Notes under the pieces: model-generated
Database searches by the model: none
What the model saw: only the letters and a program-made list of their open reading frames with translations
Told to the model about the DNA's origin: nothing
Made by a program: the position numbers and the translations under genes
Shown here: positions 49,462 to 58,043 of the stretch, piece after piece
How positions within the stretch are numbered: position 1 is the first letter of the stretch
Layout: every line of letters begins with the position of its first letter
Assembly (NCBI RefSeq): GCF_014217335.1
Contig: NZ_CP060092.1
Location: 2,621,501 to 2,685,500 of the forward strand
Direction of reading: 5' to 3'
Source of the DNA: Teredinibacter purpureus
Lineage (GTDB): Bacteria; Pseudomonadota; Gammaproteobacteria; Pseudomonadales; Cellvibrionaceae
Length of the DNA: 64,000 bases

Positions 49462-49472
49462 GCGTAAATTGC

Positions 49473-49573
49473 TTATAACAAGCACTTCAAGTCGGAACAA
49501 AAACAGTTGGCTTTGTTCCGCTACGCTCCACATTATAGCCAACTTTTTTTGTCCGCTTAAGTGGGCGTTAGGG
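49473..49573 (+). repeat. attC site
   Basis: 101 bp; R'' TTATAAC, R' GTTAGGG. Confidence 0.9.
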
Positions 49574-49590
49574 CTCGCTAGGAAATCAAA

Positions 49591-50148
49591 ATGATATCGC
49601 CTTTTAAACATATTGATTCGAATATGAGCTCGAAAGAATTCGAAATTGCGGTTTGTAACTGGGTGAATTTTTGTGGAAAAGACCTCAAAAATATCGAAGT
49701 CCTGCATGATCAAAAAATTTCGGCGCACGATGGTACTTACCAAATAGATGTGCTTGCTACATTCAATGCATTTGAAGATGCGGAGTTTAAAGTTCTTGTA
49801 GAATGTAAGAAACACGGACGAAAAATTGAAAGATCATATGTACAAGAATTACATGGGAAATTACAGTCCCTAGGGGCGCAAAAGGCTATATTGTGCTCAA
49901 CCACTGGGTTTCAATCCGGCGCGTTAGAGTACGCAAAAGCACACAAAATAGCTTTGGTTTTAATTTCTTCGGAAGGTGCGAGGTATGAGACCCGGATGTT
50001 AACAGTAGAAGACTTACATAACCCTATTGGAGCTAGTGATGAAACTACCGCTTGGCTGGTGGAGCAAGCAGGTGAGAACAAGGCCACGGTTACTCGTCTC
50101 AATTTATTTACTGATAGCTTCAGTATGTTTATTCAAGGTCAGCCCTAA
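49591..50148 (+). CDS. Mrr-like restriction endonuclease-fold protein
   Basis: 185 residues. PD-(D/E)XK core: Asp in TYQIDVLATF, then VLVECKKHGRKI (E-x-K), followed by VQELHGKLQSLGAQKAILC and TTGFQSGALEYAKAHKIALV, the classical Mrr_cat sequence order. An N-terminal helix FEIAVCNWVNF completes the fold. No specificity domain, so a DNA-cleaving or immunity role is inferred. Stop lies in the attC. Confidence 0.85.
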   Translation: MISPFKHIDSNMSSKEFEIAVCNWVNFCGKDLKNIEVLHDQKISAHDGTYQIDVLATFNAFEDAEFKVLVECKKHGRKIERSYVQELHGKLQSLGAQKAILCSTTGFQSGALEYAKAHKIALVLISSEGARYETRMLTVEDLHNPIGASDETTAWLVEQAGENKATVTRLNLFTDSFSMFIQGQP

Positions 50149-50199
50149 CAAACAAAGTCAGCCGACGCAAAAAGCGCGCGGCTGCTTTGGGCGTTATGT
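50143..50199 (+). repeat. attC site
   Basis: 57 bp, the shortest complete site; R'' CCCTAAC, R' GTTATGT. Confidence 0.88.
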
Positions 50200-50205
50200 G
50201 AAGCT

Positions 50206-50712
50206 ATGAATATCGAAGTTATTGCAAAAATCGCAGGGGTATTAGGTTTCTTTATTAGTGTTAGTACCTTTGTTTTAACCAGGTTAGAGCGTAGAAAAAA
50301 GATTGAAATAGAGCTTTTTGAATCAAGTTCTTTTGATTTTACGGTTGACGACGATGTGAATGACGAATCACTTGTCAAAGTAAGGTTCACGAATATTGGG
50401 CCGCAATCGGTAATTTTGAAGCCCAAAACTCTGATTATCGAGCACAATGGCAAAGCCTATAAACTAGATAGAGAAGATTATTGGGGCATGGAAGAATTCG
50501 ATGAATTGATGCCTCCAACATCAAGTCGAGAAATAGGTGTTCACTTAGGTTCTGTTTGCGAGGCTTTAGAAATTGAATCCCCGAAAAACTATGATGAAGA
50601 CACCTTTAGTAAACTTTACCCTTTGAGCGTTAAAATCTGTGATCATTCCGGTAAGGTTTATAAAACAAAGAAGTTTAAGTATCACGAGGCTGTCGGAGAG
50701 TTCATCACATAA
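50206..50712 (+). CDS. Membrane-anchored beta-domain protein, unknown
   Basis: 168 residues. A single N-terminal helix (about 5-27), then RLERRKK, then a strand-rich domain (SLVKVRFTNIGPQSVILKPK, YPLSVKICDHSGKVY) of Ig/fibronectin type. Such small anchored domains are common but uncharacterised. Confidence 0.72.
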   Translation: MNIEVIAKIAGVLGFFISVSTFVLTRLERRKKIEIELFESSSFDFTVDDDVNDESLVKVRFTNIGPQSVILKPKTLIIEHNGKAYKLDREDYWGMEEFDELMPPTSSREIGVHLGSVCEALEIESPKNYDEDTFSKLYPLSVKICDHSGKVYKTKKFKYHEAVGEFIT

Positions 50713-50822
50713 CAAGTGTAGCCACCTGACACAAATTGCTACGCGCCTTTTTGTGTTTTCGCTACGCTCATTTTACACAAAAACGCACTCCACAATTTGT
50801 GCAGGTGCTACAGGCGTTAAGC
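50707..50822 (+). repeat. attC site
   Basis: 116 bp; R'' ACATAAC, R' GTTAAGC. Confidence 0.9.
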
Positions 50823-50826
50823 TCTA

Positions 50827-51543
50827 ATGAGTATGAACGAACTACCGAATTTACTAAATGATACATGGAGATTCTTTCGGGCCAATATATGGGGCTTATG
50901 GAAAGTTTTATTTCCCATAATAGTTCCGGTATCAATAATTAGTACAGCGTTATCAGAATACCTTCCGTCTGATGGGGTAGTTTCTTGGGTTGTGCTTGGC
51001 GTTGTTATATTTCTTTATCCAATTATCCAAGCTGCGATGATATTTTATATCTCCTCGGTATTAACTGGAGAAGCTCTACCGAGAGGTGTTTGCTACCGTC
51101 TTGGCGCTAAATATTGGGCACCTTTGTTTGGGCTTTATATCTTGGGTGCTCTAGCTATGTGCGGAGGGTTTTTTCTTCTTATAATTCCTGGATTAATCGT
51201 ATTTTCACGTATAATGTTTTCTGAGTTCTACTGTTTGCTTTATGAGCAAAGCCCAGTGGAAGCGTTTGAATCTAGCTGGCATCAAACTAGAGATTATCAA
51301 TGGCTGCTTTTAGTAGGGGTGCTCTTGATTGCGGTAGCCACATCGATACCAGTATGGCTATTAGAAAAGGTAGTAGAATCAACAGGCGCTATTGGATCTA
51401 TCTTCGCAGTTGTTATTGGCGTTATTGAATATATGTTGGGATGTCTAATTACTATATTTGGATACAGGGTGTTTTCGTTACACCTAGAAAAGCTTAACAA
51501 ACAAAGCCAGCAGGACTCGCCTGACGGCTCGCCTCTGCTTTGA
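50827..51543 (+). CDS. YciC/UPF0259-like membrane protein
   Basis: 238 residues with about six membrane helices. The core LIIPGLIVFSRIMFSEFYCL, then SPVEAFESSWHQTRDYQW, matches the YciC/DUF975-like family of bacterial inner-membrane proteins. The last ~18 residues (NKQSQQDSPDGSPLL) are encoded by the attC and so vary with cassette context. ATG 50833 is an alternative start. Confidence 0.8.
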   Translation: MSMNELPNLLNDTWRFFRANIWGLWKVLFPIIVPVSIISTALSEYLPSDGVVSWVVLGVVIFLYPIIQAAMIFYISSVLTGEALPRGVCYRLGAKYWAPLFGLYILGALAMCGGFFLLIIPGLIVFSRIMFSEFYCLLYEQSPVEAFESSWHQTRDYQWLLLVGVLLIAVATSIPVWLLEKVVESTGAIGSIFAVVIGVIEYMLGCLITIFGYRVFSLHLEKLNKQSQQDSPDGSPLL

Positions 51544-51552
51544 GCGTTAAAC
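51492..51552 (+). repeat. attC site
   Basis: 61 bp; R'' GCTTAAC, R' GTTAAAC. Its body is repeated in the degenerate site at 61200. Confidence 0.88.
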
Positions 51553-51566
51553 ACCAAGAGATAGTC

Positions 51567-52064
51567 ATGAGAACATTTTCTGAAAAATATCTTGGCGGAA
51601 GTAAGGTTCACGAAGATAGATACAAAATAGATGTCATAGTACTAGAAAAATATATGGCGTTTTCTACTGAAATATTGAGATTGGCGTTATTGGGAATAGC
51701 TGTATATGGGTTTTTAGTATCTAACATCGTGCTGGAAATCGGGGAGAGCGGTCTGTTAGCTCTCAATGCCAATATGAGCTCGGTAGTTTTTCTTTTTTTG
51801 GGTCCAATTGCTTTTTTACTTTCTTCCTTGGCGGCTCTTGCGCACAGGTTTTACTCATCTGATTGCCTAGCGCACTATGTGCGGATACTACGCCTTAGTG
51901 AGGCTGAGGGTAATGAAAAATTGAAAACAGAGAAAGATAGCCTAGAAAAAGATGGGAAGCGTTGCAAGAACCTAATTATTGCTTTATGCATCTTTTTAGT
52001 TCTCGGTGCTTTCTTAGCTGTTTGTTCATTTGGTATTGTCCTAAACGGGGGAGTACATGTTTAA
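51567..52064 (+). CDS. Three-helix membrane protein with coiled segment
   Basis: 165 residues from ATG 51567. A soluble N-terminus (KYLGGSKVHEDRYKIDVIVL), helices at about 34-53, 67-88 and 137-158, with a charged coiled loop (LSEAEGNEKLKTEKDSLEKD) between. Similar in plan to the protein at 35658. Not recognised. Confidence 0.72.
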   Translation: MRTFSEKYLGGSKVHEDRYKIDVIVLEKYMAFSTEILRLALLGIAVYGFLVSNIVLEIGESGLLALNANMSSVVFLFLGPIAFLLSSLAALAHRFYSSDCLAHYVRILRLSEAEGNEKLKTEKDSLEKDGKRCKNLIIALCIFLVLGAFLAVCSFGIVLNGGVHV

Positions 52065-52184
52065 CAAGGTTAGCCAACCTCGCCCGCAAGCGGGCTGGAC
52101 CTCCGTTCCGGTATTTTTATGCGTTTATCGCTACGCTAACGCACAAAAACACCTACACTACGGCCGTTGCTAACGGCGTTATAT
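52059..52184 (+). repeat. attC site
   Basis: 126 bp; R'' GTTTAAC, R' GTTATAT. Confidence 0.9.
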
Positions 52185-52208
52185 TCTCTCAGAAATTAAG
52201 GAGCTACC

Positions 52209-53072
52209 GTGGCAAATGACGGTAAAGACTACGAGCAATTTGTAAAAAGTTTGCAGCAAGCTTTGCTTGATTCTGAAGACTTGATAAAGCAAAAGAACGT
52301 AAAAATTGAGACCAACAAGAAAATTACCGATAACTGCGGTGTGGAAAGGGAGTTTGACCTCTATTGGGAGTATGAGCTTGCAGGGGTAACGTACAAGACC
52401 GTTATCGAGTGTAAAGATTATCAGTCTAGAGTTTCGCTGGAAAAGATAGATGCCTTAATAGGCAAGATTAGGGATTTACCTGATTTAAAAGCTGTGTTCG
52501 CAACAAAGACAGGGTACCAATCAGGTGCAAAAGCTAAAGCTGAATTTAATAAAATTGATCTTTTAATTGTTCGCGGGAAGTCTGACGAAGATTGGCAAGA
52601 TGAGAGCGGAAACCCATTCATCAAAGAAATCGCAATAAATATGGAATTGGTTTCTGCCGCAAGAACGATTAGCTTCTCTCCTGAAATTGATGGCAATTGG
52701 GCGAAAGAAAACACCGATCTAGATTTAAGTAAGCCGTTCAACCTAAATATGAGAAATGACCTCATAACTATCGAAGATAATGAGAAGGCTGAGAAATACA
52801 CAGTTTTGCAACTAGAGGAAAGGCTTGGCGCCAATCATCGAGGCGAGTCTGGAGAGTTTGAACAAGAACGAAAATTTGATGATGCTTATATTTATTGCGA
52901 TGGCCTTAAATTGAAGTTGAGGGGATATAAAATCCGCTATTCTGTATCACTGCCAATAAAAATGCCAATTAACATTGACTATTCCAAAGAACTTGTTGGC
53001 GTCATTGAATACCTACACAAAGGCACTAAAACGGCTGTGTTTTCAAATCGGATAATAAAGGATTGGCATTGA
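52209..53072 (+). CDS. Mrr-like restriction endonuclease-fold protein, long form
   Basis: 287 residues, GTG start at 52209 with AAGGAG upstream. The PD-(D/E)XK core is present: Asp in EREFDLYWEY, E-x-K in TVIECKDYQSRV, then LIGKIRDLPDLKAVFATKTG and YQSGAKAKAEFNKIDLLIV. The C-terminal ~130 residues are beta-rich and unassigned, possibly target recognition. No methyltransferase partner is nearby. Confidence 0.82.
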   Translation: MANDGKDYEQFVKSLQQALLDSEDLIKQKNVKIETNKKITDNCGVEREFDLYWEYELAGVTYKTVIECKDYQSRVSLEKIDALIGKIRDLPDLKAVFATKTGYQSGAKAKAEFNKIDLLIVRGKSDEDWQDESGNPFIKEIAINMELVSAARTISFSPEIDGNWAKENTDLDLSKPFNLNMRNDLITIEDNEKAEKYTVLQLEERLGANHRGESGEFEQERKFDDAYIYCDGLKLKLRGYKIRYSVSLPIKMPINIDYSKELVGVIEYLHKGTKTAVFSNRIIKDWH

Positions 53073-53079
53073 AGTACGA

Positions 53080-53157
53080 ATATAACAAGGCCATTAAATT
53101 CGCTCCCTTTGGTCGCCGGACGCTCGCAAGCTCGCGCCGTTTATGGCGGCGTTAGGT
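53080..53157 (+). repeat. attC site
   Basis: 78 bp; R'' ATATAAC, R' GTTAGGT. Confidence 0.9.
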
Positions 53158-53161
53158 GCAA

Positions 53162-53548
53162 ATGAGCGATACGGCAGATCAGGAAAAGTTTAAAATTAGT
53201 AGAACTACGCGAGTTATTGTAGGCGTATTCGGGCTGATCTGTACCTTAATATTTTTACTGTGGGCATCTACGGCCACAAACGAATGGTACGTAAATTACT
53301 TGCCAGCTGCTTTTTGTTCTATTGTCGTGGGTGCTTGTTTTTTGCCCAAGAAGGCTCGTGGCTATTGCGGCGACGTTATATCGATATGTGTAATAATTTG
53401 TTCCGTTTGGTTTCTGGCTATTTCACTGCCAAACCCAAAGCCTGGAGAAAACCCATTAAAGTTCGCATTTTTGTATGGTGGTGTAGCAGTTGCGTATTTG
53501 GTTAGTCGCTATAAGCATGTACTCAGCAGTAAAGCACCTAACAAGTAA
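53162..53548 (+). CDS. Multi-pass membrane protein, unknown
   Basis: 128 residues from ATG 53162. Helices at about 18-36, 44-62, 73-90 and 98-114. The last residues and stop are in the attC. No family recognised. Confidence 0.72.
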   Translation: MSDTADQEKFKISRTTRVIVGVFGLICTLIFLLWASTATNEWYVNYLPAAFCSIVVGACFLPKKARGYCGDVISICVIICSVWFLAISLPNPKPGENPLKFAFLYGGVAVAYLVSRYKHVLSSKAPNK

Positions 53549-53629
53549 AGCCAGCATCGCCCCTGCGGGGCTGGACCTTCGTTTCGGCGCTTCGCGCCTA
53601 CACTCCGGCCGCTGCTTTAGGCGTTATAA
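53536..53629 (+). repeat. attC site
   Basis: 94 bp; R'' ACCTAAC, R' GTTATAA. Confidence 0.9.
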
Positions 53630-53642
53630 GCTCAGGTGAGCG

Positions 53643-53840
53643 ATGAAGTATTTTATTGCAGTGGTGTTAAATCTCTTGATATTAGCCGCATCGGTCATCG
53701 GGTTAATGTCTACGTGTATGTGGGGCTGCCCAAATTCTGGCATACAGTTGATATTCAAAGTATCAACTATATGTTTGCTTATTAGCTTAGGCATGACTAT
53801 CTATCTTTGGGCAACAAGTAAAAAGAAAACTAAATATTAA
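53643..53840 (+). CDS. Small two-helix membrane protein
   Basis: 65 residues. Helices at about 3-22 and 36-56 separated by CMWGCPNSG, with a lysine-rich tail. Short but well placed after the attC and followed by another attC. A GATATC..GATATC inverted repeat lies after the stop. Confidence 0.65.
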   Translation: MKYFIAVVLNLLILAASVIGLMSTCMWGCPNSGIQLIFKVSTICLLISLGMTIYLWATSKKKTKY

Positions 53841-53869
53841 GTAGATGATATCGATATTTGATATCGTGC

Positions 53870-53947
53870 TTATAACAAACGCAGTCTGTCGGAACGCCTT
53901 TCCGTTCCTTCGTCACTACAAGGCGTCCGCAGCTGCGGGCGTTCTGT
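53870..53947 (+). repeat. attC site
   Basis: 78 bp; R'' TTATAAC, R' GTTCTGT. Confidence 0.9.
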
Positions 53948-53957
53948 GTAATTGAGT

Positions 53958-54254
53958 ATGGAATCATATTTAGCTGAAGTAGAAGATACGTTTATGATCT
54001 CAGGGCGCGGATTAGTGGTTGCCCCTGGGTTTCCTGAAAAGGATTATGTGTTTGAGAAGCATGAAAAATTAAGAATTGAAACCCCTGAGGGTAATACCTT
54101 CGAATGTGAGGCACTTTTTCAAATACCATTCCAAACTCCGAGGGCAAAGATATTGCTGTATCATTGTATGCTGCAAAATGTAGCCAAAGAATCAGTTCCA
54201 TTAAAAAGTCAAATTTGGATACTTGGTAAGAATGAAAACGAGTTTAGAAAGTAA
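53958..54254 (+). CDS. Small beta-barrel protein, EF-Tu-domain-2-like texture
   Basis: 98 residues. VEDTFMISGRGLVVAPGFP, then KLRIETPEGNTFECEALFQI and KESVPLKSQIWIL, is laid out like the OB-like barrel of translation-factor domain 2. No GTPase domain or signal. The role is unknown; the similarity is by pattern only. Confidence 0.55.
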   Translation: MESYLAEVEDTFMISGRGLVVAPGFPEKDYVFEKHEKLRIETPEGNTFECEALFQIPFQTPRAKILLYHCMLQNVAKESVPLKSQIWILGKNENEFRK

Positions 54255-54255
54255 C

Positions 54256-54344
54256 ACAGAACAAGGCCAGTCATTTGACGCCCAAAAGCGTCGGCCAAAA
54301 AAACAGGCCGCCACTTTCGGGCGCAAATGCTGGCGGCGTTAAAG
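54256..54344 (+). repeat. attC site
   Basis: 89 bp; R'' ACAGAAC, R' GTTAAAG. Confidence 0.88.
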
Positions 54345-54603
54345 GCTGTTCGTGGTTTTAGGGTTTTCCACCAACGAGTTAGCAGTGATCGTCCGCCTCT
54401 TTCAGTCCGTGTGTTTAACCGGTAAAGTGGCTTGTAATAAAGACCGCGTCAACGTGGCACCAATGGAGGGTTTAGCGTGTTGTATCCATCTCAATCCATC
54501 CGTTCCCTGTGTTCCGTTTTGTCGTCAACTAATAATCAAGGGCAGTGCTTCGCATTTGTTTGTGCCGGGCTAAGTCCAGCACAATTAGCTAATACAGTGC
54601 TGC
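54339..54603 (+). other. ORF-less cassette C, copy 3 (body)
   Basis: Near-identical to copy 2 at 41517. The 73-codon GTG frame (54352-54573) is open here too but has no ribosome site. Confidence 0.65.
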
Positions 54604-54664
54604 CCTTAACAAGTTTAGCCATGCGACGCCCAAAAGGCGGGCGCACATGCTAAAGGCGTTATGT
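54604..54664 (+). repeat. attC site
   Basis: 61 bp; R'' CCTTAAC, R' GTTATGT. Confidence 0.9.
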
Positions 54665-54676
54665 GTCTTTTGAGCC

Positions 54677-55039
54677 ATGAAGTATAAGAATATAAACTCA
54701 GCCATTCACAATTTCGGGCACAGTTTTGCAAGCTACGAAAATTACGTAGATGATGAGTACGTCCTATACGAATTGAAAAATATTCGTCGTAAGGGCTATG
54801 ACATCCATATTAATTGGATAACGAGAGAGTTCTCGCCCGCTCAACTTGAAAGCGATAGAATCAAAAAATCTATTTCATACTGGGCAAAGGGCCTTAAGGA
54901 TCAGTTTAAAAGTCTTAACGTGAACCTAGAATTCATTAAGGAGTTAGATTTTTACTGGCCTGCTAATGAGCAGCATTACATCGTGGCTCTAGATGATCGC
55001 GGTGTAAAGCACCAAAAAGAAATCACGTATGCGCAGTAG
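54677..55039 (+). CDS. Hypothetical cytoplasmic protein
   Basis: 120 residues, helical/beta mix with FGHSFASYENYVDDEYVLYE and WITREFSPAQLES. No signal or membrane helix. Small charged protein without a recognised family. Confidence 0.7.
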   Translation: MKYKNINSAIHNFGHSFASYENYVDDEYVLYELKNIRRKGYDIHINWITREFSPAQLESDRIKKSISYWAKGLKDQFKSLNVNLEFIKELDFYWPANEQHYIVALDDRGVKHQKEITYAQ

Positions 55040-55041
55040 TC

Positions 55042-55158
55042 ACATAACAAAGTTATAAACCTGACATTTTGGGCTACGCTTCGTTCTGTGCATTCGCTGC
55101 GCTCATTGTTGCACAGCACTACACTACACCCAAAATGCAGGTTATAACGGCGTTAGTA
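55042..55158 (+). repeat. attC site
   Basis: 117 bp; R'' ACATAAC, R' GTTAGTA. Confidence 0.9.
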
Positions 55159-55190
55159 GCTGGTCTTACCCACAAAAAGTAGACACCATA

Positions 55191-56060
55191 TTAGGCGCAC
55201 TCTTGGTAATAAATTTCTTCAAACTCTGCAGGGCTTATATAGTCATTCGCAGAGTGGCGTCGTACGCGATTGTAAAACAATTCAATATATTCGAACACAC
55301 TTGAATACGCGTCATTTAAGCCTATGTACGATTGACCAAACACTTCCTCTACTTTCAGACGTGAGAAGAAGGATTCCATTGCCGCATTATCCCAACAGTT
55401 ACCCTTTCGGCTCATGCTGGGAGTTATATCAGCATCGTGCATCGCTAGGACATATTCTCCGGATCGATACTGCACTCCCTGATCTGAGTGAAGCAACAAC
55501 CCTTGCTCGCATCCCCGACTTGAGGTGGCCATGTTAAGTGCATCTAAAATCAAATCCGTGGTCATTGTTTTATCCAATGACCAGCCAATGATCTTGCGGG
55601 AGAACAAGTCCATGATCACCGCCAAGTAAACGTGACCGTTCTTAACCGGTATATAGGTAATGTCCGACACCCACTTTTCATTTGGCTTAGTGGCCTCAAA
55701 GTCGCGATCCAATACGTTTTCAGCGAAGTTATTATCCCCTGAACCTTGATGACCATACTTGAAGCGTTTGCCGTTACGGGCCTTTAGACCCTCTTCCTGC
55801 ATAATTTTAGCAACATGATTAACTGAGCAAGCGAAGCCTTTTTCATGCAGCTCATAGATTAATCTAGGCGCACCGTATCGTGCCTTAAACTCCTCAAAAG
55901 TCTCACTGATAGCCTTGCGCAGCATTTCTCGATACTCATACTCGAAACTAGGCTCTCGTTCGCGCCATTTGTAATAACCTGATCTGCTGACAGCTAACCA
56001 CCCCGCCATCTTGATTATTGGGAATTGACCACGAAGCGACTCCATGTAGGCATACCTCAC
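55191..56060 (-). CDS. IS3-family OrfB transposase (copy D)
   Basis: 289 residues, identical to copies A and C. Confidence 0.94.
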   Translation of the reverse strand: MRYAYMESLRGQFPIIKMAGWLAVSRSGYYKWREREPSFEYEYREMLRKAISETFEEFKARYGAPRLIYELHEKGFACSVNHVAKIMQEEGLKARNGKRFKYGHQGSGDNNFAENVLDRDFEATKPNEKWVSDITYIPVKNGHVYLAVIMDLFSRKIIGWSLDKTMTTDLILDALNMATSSRGCEQGLLLHSDQGVQYRSGEYVLAMHDADITPSMSRKGNCWDNAAMESFFSRLKVEEVFGQSYIGLNDAYSSVFEYIELFYNRVRRHSANDYISPAEFEEIYYQECA

Positions 56061-56374
56061 CAGCTTGGCTTGCTGAAGTATGCCGTCGCTTTTTTTAGGA
56101 ATTCGTTCTCTTCTTTCAGGTCGCTTATTGTCCGCTGCAGCTCGCGTACAGTCTCGCTTTCAGGCTTTGAGTAATCCACACCATTCACACCATTAAATTG
56201 TTTTTCGGATAGTCGCTTATATTGACGTCGCCAATTATAGATTTGACCGGGGTGAATACCCAACTCTCTCGCCACTTCAGCAGCTGAGGTGTCAGGCCCT
56301 TCTGAGCGTCGAACGGCCTCCCTACGAAAATCTTCGGTGTAATGGTTGTATTTGTTCTTAGTTTTTTTAGTCAT
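56057..56374 (-). CDS. IS3-family OrfA (copy D)
   Basis: 105 residues, identical to copy A; A7 slippage run on the minus strand. Confidence 0.93.
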   Translation of the reverse strand: MTKKTKNKYNHYTEDFRREAVRRSEGPDTSAAEVARELGIHPGQIYNWRRQYKRLSEKQFNGVNGVDYSKPESETVRELQRTISDLKEENEFLKKATAYFSKPSW

Positions 56375-56438
56375 AATTAATACCTCATTAGGTGGGAATG
56401 AGGTGTCTACTTTTCGTGGGTAGCTCTATAGCTTATTT

Positions 56439-56882
56439 ATGAAATACACATTCGTTTTACTAGTCGCTATGTTACTTTCCGGGTGCGTTATTTACCCAGA
56501 GAGAGAAGTTATTACACCTTTAATTCAAGGGGTCGTAACTGACACTTTGGGGAACCCAGTTAGTGGGGCAACAGTTAACAGGGTTCAAAGTCGTCGAGTT
56601 TACGAAACCAAATACAAATACACATCAGAAAAATATATAGCAGATACCGGAGTTACGGACTCAAATGGTATGTTTATACTCCTGCCAGCTACAGAGATAG
56701 ATTGGTGGCACCAGATTATGGATTTACCATTTGTGTGGTGCTATGGAGACTTTGAGGTTACTCATCCCGACTTCCAAACTCACAAAACGGAATTTGGTGA
56801 TTTCAGCTTCTTCAATGAAGATTCCGTCGGCTGTAAGGGAGTTAAGTTTGAGCCTAAAATATCCTTACAGCCACGCTACTAA
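56439..56882 (+). CDS. Lipoprotein with carboxypeptidase-regulatory-like fold (copy 2 of 2)
   Basis: Identical to the protein at 36128. The IS3 copy D lies seven bases or so before its start and separates it from the cassette's R' at 55152. Confidence 0.8.
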   Translation: MKYTFVLLVAMLLSGCVIYPEREVITPLIQGVVTDTLGNPVSGATVNRVQSRRVYETKYKYTSEKYIADTGVTDSNGMFILLPATEIDWWHQIMDLPFVWCYGDFEVTHPDFQTHKTEFGDFSFFNEDSVGCKGVKFEPKISLQPRY

Positions 56883-56996
56883 CAAAGCAATCCACAGGAG
56901 CAGCAAAGCTACGTTTTGCAATTTATGCACTACGCTGCCGCTTCGTTAACATAAATTACAACTTCGCTTCACTGCTCTGTGATTGCGGCGTTATAT
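56877..56996 (+). repeat. attC site
   Basis: 120 bp; R'' TACTAAC, R' GTTATAT. R'' complements GTTAGTA at 55152. Confidence 0.9.
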
Positions 56997-57003
56997 GAAA
57001 ACC

Positions 57004-57324
57004 ATGAAGAAAGAATTTTTTACCTTGCTAGCACTTCTTTTTCTTTCCAGTTACGCAAATGCTATTGGTTGGGCTCACGAGTGTGAAGAACATTCTAATA
57101 GTATCGTTTTAACTGATGCAGGTTATCCTCATCTTTACACTGTGATCCGATTGAACCACACAACAACTATTAAAGAGGTTCAAATTGATCGTTGGTTTGT
57201 TCACGAAGTAGAATGCACAAAAGATGGTTTCACGCTTAATATACTCAAGAAGAACAGAGAAGAATCAACTAAAGAAAAACACAAAATCAAAGTGTTAAGT
57301 GCCACCGAATATGAATTCATATAA
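57004..57324 (+). CDS. Small secreted protein, unknown
   Basis: 106 residues from ATG 57004 (ATG 56995 also in frame). The signal peptide ends at ANA before IGWAHE. Mature part ~85 residues with two cysteines (ECEEH, VECTKD) and strands HLYTVIRLNH. Not recognised. Confidence 0.72.
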   Translation: MKKEFFTLLALLFLSSYANAIGWAHECEEHSNSIVLTDAGYPHLYTVIRLNHTTTIKEVQIDRWFVHEVECTKDGFTLNILKKNREESTKEKHKIKVLSATEYEFI

Positions 57325-57411
57325 CAAACAAATCATGACGCTGCTACGCAGCTGGGACCTCCATTCCAGCGCTTCGCGCTTACATTTCGGCCCCATATTT
57401 GGGCGTTAGCA
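57319..57411 (+). repeat. attC site
   Basis: 93 bp; R'' ATATAAC, R' GTTAGCA. Confidence 0.9.
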
Positions 57412-57417
57412 AACCAA

Positions 57418-57900
57418 ATGAACAAATATATTGCAATCATATTAATGCTTATGACCAGTGAGGCCTGTTCAAATCATGAGCCGTGGATTGAAGACGAATA
57501 TTTCTTCTACAAGCAGGGAGAGGTTCGGAGTTACACCTTTACGCCTAAAAGGTTTGTAAGGCCAGAAATCGTTATTTATGATTCTGATTGTATTCTCCCC
57601 AAGGATCTTTTTCTAGCAAATAGAGATGGCACCAGGGTAGATAAATTGAATTGGGAAGTGCTTATAGAGGTTCTCCGGAAGGAGAAAATAATTGAAAGCC
57701 AAAACCTAAAACTTAGAGCCGGTTTTTTGGGCGATGAAAAGTGCTATAAATCCTTGTCGTTTAACCAGCTGAAATCTATCTCTTGGAAACTCTTTCCAAA
57801 AAAAGTTACTGTAAGGTTAACGGTACACTCAATAGATAGTCGATTTAGTCAGCCGGACGAACGATTGTCATTCGGGATCAGGCATAGTCCTGTACCATGA
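57418..57900 (+). CDS. Putative lipoprotein, unknown
   Basis: 160 residues. The N-terminal signal MNKYIAIILMLMTSEAC has a weak lipobox (SEAC). Mature part with RPEIVIYDSDCILPKD and LRKEKIIESQNLKLRAGF. Ends in a basic C-terminus. Not recognised. Confidence 0.7.
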   Translation: MNKYIAIILMLMTSEACSNHEPWIEDEYFFYKQGEVRSYTFTPKRFVRPEIVIYDSDCILPKDLFLANRDGTRVDKLNWEVLIEVLRKEKIIESQNLKLRAGFLGDEKCYKSLSFNQLKSISWKLFPKKVTVRLTVHSIDSRFSQPDERLSFGIRHSPVP

Positions 57901-57903
57901 GAT

Positions 57904-58031
57904 TGCTAACAAGAAAATGCACCTGACAAAATTAAGCATCGCCTTGGTTGTAGTCAGGCGGTAAACTGGAACAAAAACTATTATCAATGCCTTTTCACTG
58001 CTTAATTTTTCAGGTGATTTTGGCGTTAAAT
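57904..58031 (+). repeat. attC site
   Basis: 128 bp; R'' TGCTAAC, R' GTTAAAT. Its central part differs in sequence from most others here. Confidence 0.85.
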
Positions 58032-58043
58032 GCTAAGGAAGCT

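Larger units (their letters stand above)
55161..56428 (-). mobile_element. IS3-family insertion sequence, copy D (1268 bp), inverted
   Basis: Bounded by TAGC (55157-55160, 56429-56432). The empty site is preserved in the duplicate cassette at 36116-36122 (GTAGCTT). The only copy in the reverse orientation. Confidence 0.95.
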
